A DNA stretch of 64,000 bases, taken from NCBI GenBank assembly GCA_902797305.1, contig CADBSK010000004.1, positions 1-64,000 on the forward strand, written 5' to 3'. The notes beneath the pieces are model-generated. The model did not search any database, was not told the origin of the DNA, and was given only the letters and a program-made list of their open reading frames with translations. Numbering within the stretch: position 1 is the first letter of the stretch; each line of letters opens with the position of its first letter. Of this stretch, positions 51,938 through 59,408 are shown one piece after another. Position numbers and translations under genes: made by a program. Source of the stretch: an uncultured Spirochaetaceae bacterium (GTDB lineage: Bacteria > Spirochaetota > Spirochaetia > Treponematales > Treponemataceae).

Positions 51938-53385
51938 TGAAAATTAAAACACAAATGGGCCTATTAATGGGATTTACAATTATTCTCCCATTTTTATGCC
52001 TTGCAGAAATCAATATAAACCGACGCTTTAAATCTGATAACAACGAGATTTTACAGGAGTTTTACAAAGTTTCTCCAGAAGGTAAATTTTCAAAAGAAAA
52101 AAAACGCCCTTTACCTCCTCCTGACGACAGATTCGATGGTGAATTTATGCACGAAATGCCTGATTCTCCAGAACCTGGTGAAAATAATCAGACAAAAGAT
52201 GACTGGGAACGTGTAGAAGAAAAACTCAGACACATGCCTCCTGAAAACGAAGCGGTAATTATTGAAAAAGCAAAAGTAATTGTTTCTACAATTCCAGAAT
52301 TACCAGTAGGAACCACTATTGCCGGAAAAGAAATATGGGACTTAATCGATAAAACAAATCACAGATACATATACAAATTTGAAACTCCCAAAGATTCTGA
52401 TATAAACAACCAGATTTTATTAATTTCCAGAACGGACTTACGTTTAAGAAATAAAAAGGCTCTTTTTAGGAATATACTTTTTATTACTGTTGCAACTTTC
52501 ATTATTTTAACACTGGCTTTAATTTACTCAATTTCAACAAGTCTGTTTAACTCCTTAATAAGACTTGAAGAGCAAACTGAAAAACTTGCAAATGGCGAAT
52601 TTTCCACCCCGCTGGAATTAAAAAAGTTTAAGAAAAAGAACGAAATGTTTAATTTTGCTCAGAATCTTGAAACATTAAGAATTGCATTAAAATCCAGCAA
52701 AGAAAAGAAAAGTCTTTTTATTATGGGAATAAGCCATGATCTTAGAACCCCTATTGCCGTTATAAAAGGATATCTAGAAGCTCTTAATGACGAAATTCTA
52801 ACAACAAAAGATGAACAAAAAGAAGCTTATACAATTATTAACTCTAAAATCAATCAGTTAGAGAATATGATTAACGATTTAATCAATTACGAAAAACTTG
52901 ATTCTTCAAACTGGAAAGATGATTTTATTGAATGTAATCTGTACGATTTTGCAAAACCTTTACTTGATTCTGCAATAGCTCACGGATCAATATTAAAACG
53001 AAATGTAAGCGGTGAAATTTTAGTCGATAAAAACACTAAAATCAAAATGGATCCAAACCTGGTTACCCGTCTTGTTGAGAATCTATTTAGCAATGCAACC
53101 AGATACACAAAAGAAAACGGAAAAATCATTTTCTTACTTAAAGAAAACGAAGATTCAATAATTTTTTCTATCAAAGATGACGGCTGCGGTATGAAAAAAG
53201 AAGATTTATCAAAGATTTTTGATTTATTTTACAGAAGTTCAAACAGCAGAACAGAACCAGGAATGGGCATCGGATTAAACGTAGTAAAACATATTGTAGA
53301 AACTCATGGATGGAAAATTGATGTAAACTCAGAACTGGATATCGGCTCTGAATTTACCATTACAATGCCAAAGATTGTTGATTAA
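51937..53385 (+). CDS. membrane sensor histidine kinase (EnvZ/OmpR-type pair)
   Basis: 482 aa. First helix about residues 8-25; an extracytoplasmic region of about 150 residues that is very acidic and Pro-rich (KKRPLPPPDDRFDG, MPDSPEPGENNQTKDD); second helix ILFITVATFIILTLALIYSIST near residue 190; HAMP linker; HisKA with ISHDLRTPIAVIKGY (His267); ATPase with LVENLFSNATRYT, IKDDGCGMKKEDLSKIFDLFYR and GMGIGLNVVKHIVETHG. It probably responds to a cation or envelope signal, given the acidic sensor region (inference). It converges with the signal peptidase gene by a 4-base overlap. Confidence 0.9.
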   Translation: MKIKTQMGLLMGFTIILPFLCLAEININRRFKSDNNEILQEFYKVSPEGKFSKEKKRPLPPPDDRFDGEFMHEMPDSPEPGENNQTKDDWERVEEKLRHMPPENEAVIIEKAKVIVSTIPELPVGTTIAGKEIWDLIDKTNHRYIYKFETPKDSDINNQILLISRTDLRLRNKKALFRNILFITVATFIILTLALIYSISTSLFNSLIRLEEQTEKLANGEFSTPLELKKFKKKNEMFNFAQNLETLRIALKSSKEKKSLFIMGISHDLRTPIAVIKGYLEALNDEILTTKDEQKEAYTIINSKINQLENMINDLINYEKLDSSNWKDDFIECNLYDFAKPLLDSAIAHGSILKRNVSGEILVDKNTKIKMDPNLVTRLVENLFSNATRYTKENGKIIFLLKENEDSIIFSIKDDGCGMKKEDLSKIFDLFYRSSNSRTEPGMGIGLNVVKHIVETHGWKIDVNSELDIGSEFTITMPKIVD

Positions 53386-54080
53386 AGAAATTTAAACTTG
53401 TTTATGGGAAGATATACAAATAAAGCAGAAGCTTTTATATCTTTTGCTTTAACCGGCCCCCATAAACGAGAGTCAACAGAAGCATTTCTTACGTCGCCGA
53501 GAACAAAATATTCATTTTCTTCAAGTTTAATTGTTTCAAAAGATCCGCAAACCCCTAAAGAAGAATCCCATAGAGCAGGTGCAGAATTAATTTCAACATT
53601 ATAATTTTTAGAAACAAGTTCAAATTCTGTTAAAAACAGATTTTCACCTTGGGGCTTTATATATACAACATAATCCCGCATATATATTTCGTCACCAGGC
53701 ATACCAATAACTCTTCTAATCTGGTCGGAGTTTCCCATATATTTTGGTGACGAATACAAAGAAACCTGTCTTGCCGTAAAAAACGACACCACTGATTGAA
53801 TGATTTTTTTACCCAGATTTAGTTCTTCTACTCCTCTTTTTTTGATTAAAACAACCTGACCACGAGAAAATGACCTGTCAAGAGAAGTAAATAAAACTGC
53901 TGATTCTTTTGGAATATCAGGCATCATTGAACTTGAAGTCTGTCGAACGGAAAATATAATAAAGAATGAAATAATATTAATAATTAGTACTACTGAAATA
54001 ACTAAAACAAATCCAAAAGAAATTTTTTTCTGTAAATCTTTTTTCATTGTATATGACAATTCATAAATATCTTTATTCAT
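53382..54080 (-). CDS. lepB: signal peptidase I-like protein with Arg at the catalytic Lys position
   Basis: 232 aa from the ATG at 54080; later ATG at 54047 is possible and neither has a good ribosome binding site. One membrane helix (ISFGFVLVISVVLIINIISFFIIF), then box B with the nucleophile region RQTSSSMMPDIP. Box D reads DQIRRVIGMPGDEIYM: the residue usually Lys (KR.IGLPGD) is Arg here. Box E, VLGDVRNASVDSRLWGPV, is intact. It should be in the inner membrane facing the periplasm. Either Arg acts as the base, or the enzyme is inactive or specialised. Family membership is clear; activity is not. Confidence 0.85.
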   Translation of the reverse strand: MNKDIYELSYTMKKDLQKKISFGFVLVISVVLIINIISFFIIFSVRQTSSSMMPDIPKESAVLFTSLDRSFSRGQVVLIKKRGVEELNLGKKIIQSVVSFFTARQVSLYSSPKYMGNSDQIRRVIGMPGDEIYMRDYVVYIKPQGENLFLTEFELVSKNYNVEINSAPALWDSSLGVCGSFETIKLEENEYFVLGDVRNASVDSRLWGPVKAKDIKASALFVYLPINKFKFL

Positions 54081-54109
54081 AAAACTAAAATAACACAATA
54101 AGAGTCAAC

Positions 54110-54138
54110 TTGCAACCTATTAAACTATGATTTATAAT
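54110..54138 (+). promoter_or_regulatory. promoter of smpB
   Basis: TTGCAA (54110-54115), 17-base spacer, perfect TATAAT (54133-54138), then 9 bases to the smpB ATG at 54148. No Shine-Dalgarno fits between. The message would start within a few bases of the start codon. Confidence 0.5.
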
Positions 54139-54147
54139 AAATCAATT

Positions 54148-54615
54148 ATGGGTGAAGGTAAAAAAATAATAGCAGAAAATCGCAAAGCTCGCTTTGATTA
54201 TTTTATAGAAGAAACTTTTGAGTGTGGTATAGAATTACAGGGAACGGAAGTAAAATCAGTAAAAAATGGTGCAATTTCATTTCCTGACGCGTTTGCCGAA
54301 ATCCAGAACGGAGAAGTTTGGGTTCGCGGGTTACATATCAGTGAATATTCTTATTCTTCAATATTCAATCATGATCCTGATCGTAAAAAGAAGTTGTTAT
54401 TACACAAAGAAGAAATAAAACGATTAACTAGAAGAGTTACAGAAAAAGGTTATACATTAATTCCAATTGATTTTTACCTTAAAAACGGAAAGGTCAAAAT
54501 GACTCTGGGAGTTTGTAAAGGTAAAAAACAATACGATAAAAGAGAAACAATAAAGAATCGCGATGTTCAGCGGGATATTCAGCGAGAATTCCGAAAAGGT
54601 GTAAACGGCCGGTGA
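54148..54615 (+). CDS. smpB: SsrA-binding protein SmpB (trans-translation)
   Basis: 155 aa from the ATG at 54148. An earlier in-frame ATG at 54127 lies upstream of the -10 and would add MIYNKSI, not found in the family. KIIAENRKARFDYFIEETFECGIELQGTEVKSVKNGAISFPDAFAEIQNGEVWVRGLHISEYSYSSIFNHDPDRKKKLLLHKEEIKRL is a full SmpB core. The basic tail KKQYDKRETIKNRDVQRDIQREFRKG is as expected. It binds tmRNA and rescues stalled ribosomes. The tmRNA gene is not visible in the window. Confidence 0.96.
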   Translation: MGEGKKIIAENRKARFDYFIEETFECGIELQGTEVKSVKNGAISFPDAFAEIQNGEVWVRGLHISEYSYSSIFNHDPDRKKKLLLHKEEIKRLTRRVTEKGYTLIPIDFYLKNGKVKMTLGVCKGKKQYDKRETIKNRDVQRDIQREFRKGVNGR

Positions 54616-55508
54616 AATTAAAAGGTATAAAATCTATATTTTTATTTTTTCTCATTTTTTCAGTGATTAACTTAAATCTTTTCTCTGAAGAAGTTAAAAA
54701 AATAGATTTTTACGGGGTTTATTCCCAAGATGCTGATAAAAATATGCTAAACATGACCGAAGATCTGTTTTACACACAACTTCGTGAACTATCAATTGAT
54801 TTGACAGACAAAAGACAACAGCAATTCTCTCAAGGCGAAGAATCTTTTAACCCTCTTACATACGACTTTCTTATAACAAGTGATAAAAATTCATACGCTT
54901 TATTTGTTCAGATAAAAAAACTGCCAACTCTCAAATGGGAATGTTCAATATTTTTAAAAAAGCTCTCTTCAGAAAAAACATATTCAACAACTAAAGAATA
55001 TGATTCTTATTATAAAATTCTGATGGAATCCAAAACAAATCTAAAAGGAATGCTAATAGATCTTTTAGATTCAACGAAAAACTTAGCCAGTGCATCAGAA
55101 ACAGAAGAAATTACAAGCGACCAGATCATCTCTACAGATGTAATCGCAGGCTCCTGGAAGGGAGAAAACTTTATTGACAAAATAGTGATCATGCGAGGCG
55201 GCAGAGGTTTTATCATTTATAAAAACGGCGCTTCAATGAATATCCTGATAAATATTTCAAAAAATGAAGAAAACGGAAGTCCAATAATAAATATAAACCA
55301 GGCCAGCAGGAATAATGCATCTTATTATCCTGAATTACAACGAAAAGATGCAATGGAATACGCCATTGATGCACAGCCCATTGAATGGTCTTTTAAGCTT
55401 GCAAATGCAAAAACTCTAAAAGGAACAAAATCGACCCTGGTTCAAAAAATGCCAGGAGTTGCTCCGGAGCAAGGCATCATTGACGTAGAATGGACTAAAG
55501 TGGAATAG
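54612..55508 (+). CDS. secreted treponemal protein of unknown function
   Basis: 298 aa, GTG start overlapping the smpB stop (GTGA) with AAAGGT about 13 bases upstream. The signal peptide is GIKSIFLFFLIFSVINLNLFSEE. The mature protein has two parts: residues about 25-150, mixed, and residues about 170-298, with VIAGSWKGENFIDKIVIMRGGRGFIIYKNGASMNILINIS and EWSFKLANAKTLKGTKSTLVQKMPG. The second part looks like a small beta domain that begins with GSWKG, as lipocalin-like domains do. No family is recognised. It is cotranscribed with smpB and converges with tsaC (14-base overlap). Confidence 0.6.
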   Translation: MKLKGIKSIFLFFLIFSVINLNLFSEEVKKIDFYGVYSQDADKNMLNMTEDLFYTQLRELSIDLTDKRQQQFSQGEESFNPLTYDFLITSDKNSYALFVQIKKLPTLKWECSIFLKKLSSEKTYSTTKEYDSYYKILMESKTNLKGMLIDLLDSTKNLASASETEEITSDQIISTDVIAGSWKGENFIDKIVIMRGGRGFIIYKNGASMNILINISKNEENGSPIININQASRNNASYYPELQRKDAMEYAIDAQPIEWSFKLANAKTLKGTKSTLVQKMPGVAPEQGIIDVEWTKVE

Positions 55509-56049
55509 CCCCTTGCCTTACAACTTCATAACCGTCTTGAGATAATTTTACAATTGTAGAAGGCACTCCCGAAGAAGAATCCCCGTCATCAACAATTAAA
55601 GCAACCTCGTTTTCAAATTCTTTCTGAATTTCTGAAATTTTTTGTAAAACAGGAGAACCACTTCTGTTAACGCTAGTAGAATAAATAGGAACTTTACACT
55701 CTTGTATTACCTGGCGTAACCAGACATCTCCCGGACAACGTACAGCAACTGTATTTCCGGGATTATTTTTATCAGAAACAATTATCGTTAAGGGACCAGG
55801 CCAATACTTTAATAAACTTTGAGGAACAACATCATTTGTAATAAAAAAAAGCTGCTCAGGACAGGAAATCAACTGAATAAAAGGCTTAGTCTCTTCCCTT
55901 CCTTTTATTTTTCGGATTAATGAATCCGTTTTTCCAACTAACCCTGAAAAACCATAAACAGTATCTGTAGGAAGAATTACAACTTTGTTTTGTTTTAATA
56001 AATCAACAGCAATTTTTTTAGAATCATTATCAGATTTGAGGCATATCAT
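55495..56049 (-). CDS. tsaC: threonylcarbamoyl-AMP synthase (TsaC/YrdC/Sua5 family)
   Basis: 184 aa from the ATG at 56049 (AAGGA 9-10 bases upstream), within the last codons of the DivIC-like gene. KKIAVDLLKQNKVVILPTDTVYGFSG is the YrdC start; KGREETKPFIQLIS, KYWPGPLTIIVSDKN, VAVRCPGDVWLRQVIQ and IYSTSVNRSGSPV are conserved active-site segments. It makes threonylcarbamoyl-AMP from Thr, bicarbonate and ATP for the t6A37 modification of ANN-decoding tRNAs. This is the short form, without the Sua5 C-terminal domain. Confidence 0.9.
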   Translation of the reverse strand: MICLKSDNDSKKIAVDLLKQNKVVILPTDTVYGFSGLVGKTDSLIRKIKGREETKPFIQLISCPEQLFFITNDVVPQSLLKYWPGPLTIIVSDKNNPGNTVAVRCPGDVWLRQVIQECKVPIYSTSVNRSGSPVLQKISEIQKEFENEVALIVDDGDSSSGVPSTIVKLSQDGYEVVRQGAIPL

Positions 56050-56527
56050 ATACGGGAATTCCTTGCACATAGTCTACTCTTTTCTTTGTAAAAGATATAG
56101 TCCCGTTATTGATATCAATTAAAATCATAATTAAAAAAGAAAGGACAAAAACTGCAAATCCAGAAGTTTTACATGCAATTTCAGGAAAATAAGAACATTC
56201 CTTACGTTTTAAAACAGTTCCAATATCGTACAAAGCTTTATCCTGATGTCTCAAACCTGTAATCTTTACCAGTTTTTCATCTTTTCCAACATAATCAAGT
56301 TTTCGAGCATAGGAAGCAATTACATCTTTATCTTTAAGCAAAGCAGTATATTCAAGATTTAATTCGCTGTTAATATTTTGAATTAATTCAGTATGACGGG
56401 CAATTTCGATTTTTTGTTTTTCAAGTTGATTATATGACCAGAAACCATTGTTACCAGCAATAAAGGACAAAATAACGTAAACAAGAGTACCAAAAAAAGC
56501 AGATGTAATAAGTTTTGTACGAATCAT
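56030..56527 (-). CDS. FtsB/DivIC-like septum formation initiator protein
   Basis: 165 aa. An N-terminal membrane helix (KLITSAFFGTLVYVILSFIAG) is followed by a coiled coil (YNQLEKQKIEIARHTELIQNINSELNLEYTALL) and a short globular stretch ending AYARKLDYVGKDEKLVKITG, the pattern of FtsB/DivIC proteins. A second hydrophobic helix (GFAVFVLSFLIMILIDI) and a basic tail are added at the end, which is unlike short FtsB. It would work in the divisome with FtsL and FtsQ. No Shine-Dalgarno is seen. It overlaps tsaC. Confidence 0.7.
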   Translation of the reverse strand: MIRTKLITSAFFGTLVYVILSFIAGNNGFWSYNQLEKQKIEIARHTELIQNINSELNLEYTALLKDKDVIASYARKLDYVGKDEKLVKITGLRHQDKALYDIGTVLKRKECSYFPEIACKTSGFAVFVLSFLIMILIDINNGTISFTKKRVDYVQGIPVYDMPQI

Positions 56528-56576
56528 GATATTTATTTATCGGTACAGTTTTTTGTTTTCTTAAAATAATTTTATA

Positions 56577-56585
56577 TGTTATAAT
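56577..56585 (+). promoter_or_regulatory. extended -10 promoter element before the 887-aa acidic protein gene
   Basis: TG-T-TATAAT (56577-56585) lies about 90 bases before the ATG at 56675. No strong -35 is seen at the matching distance (TTTCTT). The gene also has GAGAGGA about 6 bases before its ATG, so it has a normal leader. The 147-base gap (56528-56674) is AT-rich and divergent. Confidence 0.4.
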
Positions 56586-56674
56586 TAGAATTAATTGATT
56601 TAAAAATTACTATATATTTTGGAAAAACATGTCGATAATATAAAAAGAATACTATCTGATATGAGAGGATTACT

Positions 56675-59338
56675 ATGAGCGACTCAACAGAAAACACAAA
56701 AGATATTGACAGTTACGGAGTCTGGGTTAAACGACCTCCACAGGATGCAGCCGCAGATGAGTTAGATTTAGAAAACGACTTACCTGATTTTTCGGATTTA
56801 GACAATTTTTCAGATACAGATAATTTGTTTCAAGGCGAGCCTGAAGTAGCTGATAATTTTAGTTTTGATGCACTTGATGATACAGAAGATACAGCATTAA
56901 GCGCAGAAGAGCTTTCTAATATTTCTGAAGACTTTACGCTCGAGGAAACAACAGAAGAACCTCCTGTTAATTCTGAAAATCTAGAACAGGAAAATGCAGA
57001 ACCTAAAGCTGAAGAACCTTCTGGAGACACATCTTTTGAAGATATGCTTGATGATTTACCAGATTTTGAAGATTTGAACATCAAGTCTGAAGAATCAGAT
57101 TCAATAAATATTCCAGAAACCTCAGAAGATAATTTTTCAACAGAATCTGTTTCAGAAGATGCAGTTTTTGAAGAAGAAATTAATAATCCAGCAGAAAGTA
57201 TTCCAGAAGAATCAATTGATATTCCAACAGAAAGTATTCCAGATGAATCAATTGATATTCCAACAGAAAGTATTCCTGATGCAGAATTTAATATTTCTTC
57301 AGAAAACGAAACAGAAGATACAGACAACTCAGGAACAACTTCTGCCGAAGAAGCCTCTGAAGAAGCTACTTCTAACGAAGCAACTTCTGAAGAAGCTACT
57401 TCAGACGAAGTAGACTTATCCGACTTTGATATTTCATCTCAGGAAGATGGTGAAATTAGTTTAGACGACTTTATGGATGGAGGTTTTTCAGATCCTACAC
57501 CAGGACCTGCTCCTTCCCCTGCTTCATCAGCAACAGAAAGTATTTCTACAGACGATTTTATGAGTGATGAAATTAGTCTGGACGACTTCCTTGACGAACC
57601 CGCTCAAAAAACACAAAAAGAAGATGATATCACAAATGATGATCCTCTTGATATCAATGTAGACTTCTCTCAGGAAGAAATTCCAACTCAGGAAGTTATA
57701 GAAGAAACAGAAGAAGAGGAAACTGAATCTTCTGATTCATCAGAAAGTTCATTCGATGATATGTTCAATGGATCAGGAGAAGGAATGACTAGTTCTGAAC
57801 TGGAATCAGAAGAATTAAGTCTATCTGATTTTGGAGTTGATGAAAATTCTGATGATGCAACTGCTGTTGCAGCTGGAAACGCCATTAATTCAAGTGCCGA
57901 AGAAGAAATTGATTTAAGCGATTTTGGAATTGATAGCGACGCAGAAGAAACTCCTGTTGAACAGGATGTTCAGGGTGCAAAAAAGAACGAAAAAGTTGAT
58001 TACGATTTAGCAATTACAGACGATGATGAAGCTTCTGTTGAAGCTCCTACCGCACAGGAAGTAACAAATTCAGTAGCAAGTATCGAAGAAGTAACTCCTG
58101 TAGAAGAAGAACCATCTTCAAATGTAAGCAATAAACTCCTTGAACAGATTATTTCAGATCTTTCTGGTCTTAAAAATGAAATTAACTCTCTCAAGGGTGA
58201 TTTAGAAACCTTAAAGTCAAAAGAATATATTCCTTCATCAGCAGTTTCCATTCCTCAAGAACCTGTTACAACTTTCGATTCAACAGTTGAAACAACATCT
58301 GATGAAAAACAGGCAGAAATTATTGAAGAAAATATTGAACTTCCAGATGATTCTTCTGTAAGTTCAGGATTCTTTAATAATGATGATGAAGATGAAACAA
58401 TTGCTTTAAGTGGTTCTGAACTGGACAACATTATGAACACTGTTGATTTCTCAGAAGAAGAGGAACCTGTAGCTAATGATTCAGTTGAGAATTCGTTTGT
58501 CGAGGAAAATTCTTCTGTAACTGAAGAAGACAATTCTATAGTTGAAGAAAAAGCAGAAGAAAGTGCTTTTGAAGAAGAAACTCCTACTCCACAGACAGAA
58601 AATATTGAAACAGAATTTTCAGAAGATACTCCATTTAACGAATTTGAAGCTTCTGAGGTAATTGTTCCAAACGAAGAACACGACTCTGGTCTTTCTATGG
58701 AATTTACTGATGAAAATCTTGAAGAACCAAATCTTGACGATATTGATAATATTGATCCAGAAGCTCAAGCTGAAATTCAGATTCCAGGAGTTAACGAAAT
58801 CGCAAACGAAGAAGATGAAGTTTCAAGCATTCTTGTAGAATCTTCTAGCGAAGATTTAATGAGCACTTCTAACGACGCTTCTCCATTGGATATGCCTTCT
58901 GACGAAATCGTTTCAGACGAAACTAATAGTATTGATTCTGACATTGCAGCTGATGAAGAATCCTTTGCAATGGTTGAAGATATGCTTAAAGAGGATCCAC
59001 CAGTTTCAGAACAGATTTCTGATGAAAATATGGACTACCTTAGTGAAGAACCTGTACAGGATGAATTTATCGATGATGAAATCCCTACAGTTGCTGGCAT
59101 TATGGCAGCCGCCGAAGAAGATAAAAATGAATCAGAAACTCCAGAAACTCCTGAAACAACAAATCAGGACAATAAAGATGATTCATTCCCAGAAGATTTA
59201 AAATCTGATGTTAAGTCTGTACTCTTGTATATGGATCAGCTTTTAGAAAACTTACCTGAAGATAAAATTGTCGAATTTGCAAAATCTGAACAGTTTGCTA
59301 CTTATAAAAAATTGTTCAACGAACTTGGTCTTTCGTGA
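56675..59338 (+). CDS. large acidic repeat protein of unknown function
   Basis: 887 aa, dominated by Asp, Glu, Ser and Thr, with no signal peptide and no membrane helix. The N-terminus has an ordered-looking motif DIDSYGVWVKRPPQ. Motifs such as ISLDDFMDGGFSD, ISLDDFLDEP, LSLSDFGVD and DLSDFGID recur. A 12-residue repeat (ESIPDESIDIPT) occurs near residues 174-202. A coiled coil (NKLLEQIISDLSGLKNEINSLKGDLETLKSKE) lies about residues 485-515. The last 45 residues (DDSFPEDLKSDVKSVLLYMDQLLENLPEDKIVEFAKSEQFATYKKLFNEL) form a helical domain. Probably a cytoplasmic scaffold; that is a guess. Confidence 0.75.
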   Translation: MSDSTENTKDIDSYGVWVKRPPQDAAADELDLENDLPDFSDLDNFSDTDNLFQGEPEVADNFSFDALDDTEDTALSAEELSNISEDFTLEETTEEPPVNSENLEQENAEPKAEEPSGDTSFEDMLDDLPDFEDLNIKSEESDSINIPETSEDNFSTESVSEDAVFEEEINNPAESIPEESIDIPTESIPDESIDIPTESIPDAEFNISSENETEDTDNSGTTSAEEASEEATSNEATSEEATSDEVDLSDFDISSQEDGEISLDDFMDGGFSDPTPGPAPSPASSATESISTDDFMSDEISLDDFLDEPAQKTQKEDDITNDDPLDINVDFSQEEIPTQEVIEETEEEETESSDSSESSFDDMFNGSGEGMTSSELESEELSLSDFGVDENSDDATAVAAGNAINSSAEEEIDLSDFGIDSDAEETPVEQDVQGAKKNEKVDYDLAITDDDEASVEAPTAQEVTNSVASIEEVTPVEEEPSSNVSNKLLEQIISDLSGLKNEINSLKGDLETLKSKEYIPSSAVSIPQEPVTTFDSTVETTSDEKQAEIIEENIELPDDSSVSSGFFNNDDEDETIALSGSELDNIMNTVDFSEEEEPVANDSVENSFVEENSSVTEEDNSIVEEKAEESAFEEETPTPQTENIETEFSEDTPFNEFEASEVIVPNEEHDSGLSMEFTDENLEEPNLDDIDNIDPEAQAEIQIPGVNEIANEEDEVSSILVESSSEDLMSTSNDASPLDMPSDEIVSDETNSIDSDIAADEESFAMVEDMLKEDPPVSEQISDENMDYLSEEPVQDEFIDDEIPTVAGIMAAAEEDKNESETPETPETTNQDNKDDSFPEDLKSDVKSVLLYMDQLLENLPEDKIVEFAKSEQFATYKKLFNELGLS
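57194..57281 (+). repeat. 36-bp tandem repeat within the acidic protein gene
   Basis: Two complete units of 36 bases (57194-57229 and 57230-57265), nearly identical, and a partial third unit encode ESIPEESIDIPT / ESIPDESIDIPT / ESIPDAE. The unit is a whole number of codons, so copy-number change would keep the frame. Confidence 0.85.
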
Positions 59339-59359
59339 TTTTGTAAAATATGCTAACAT

Positions 59360-59408
59360 AAAAGGGTATGTTCTTAAAACAAGATTGTTTTAGGACTACC
59401 CTTTTTTT
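59360..59408 (+). terminator. long terminator hairpin ending at the maf start codon
   Basis: AAAAGGGTA (59360-59368) pairs with TACCCTTTT (59397-59405); inside, TCTTAAAACAA pairs with TTGTTTTAGGA around a 2-4 base loop, with one G-U pair. A run of seven T (59402-59408) ends at the ATG at 59409. It is 20 bases after the stop of the acidic protein gene. It has the shape of a strong intrinsic terminator, and the only AGGA near the maf start (59392-59395) is inside its stem. Confidence 0.8.

Noticed and set aside
56830-57327. 165-codon Ser/Val-rich open frame opposite the acidic protein gene
   Set aside because: Complement of Glu/Asp-rich codons produces long Ser-rich open frames; several such frames occur along the gene, all without start signals.
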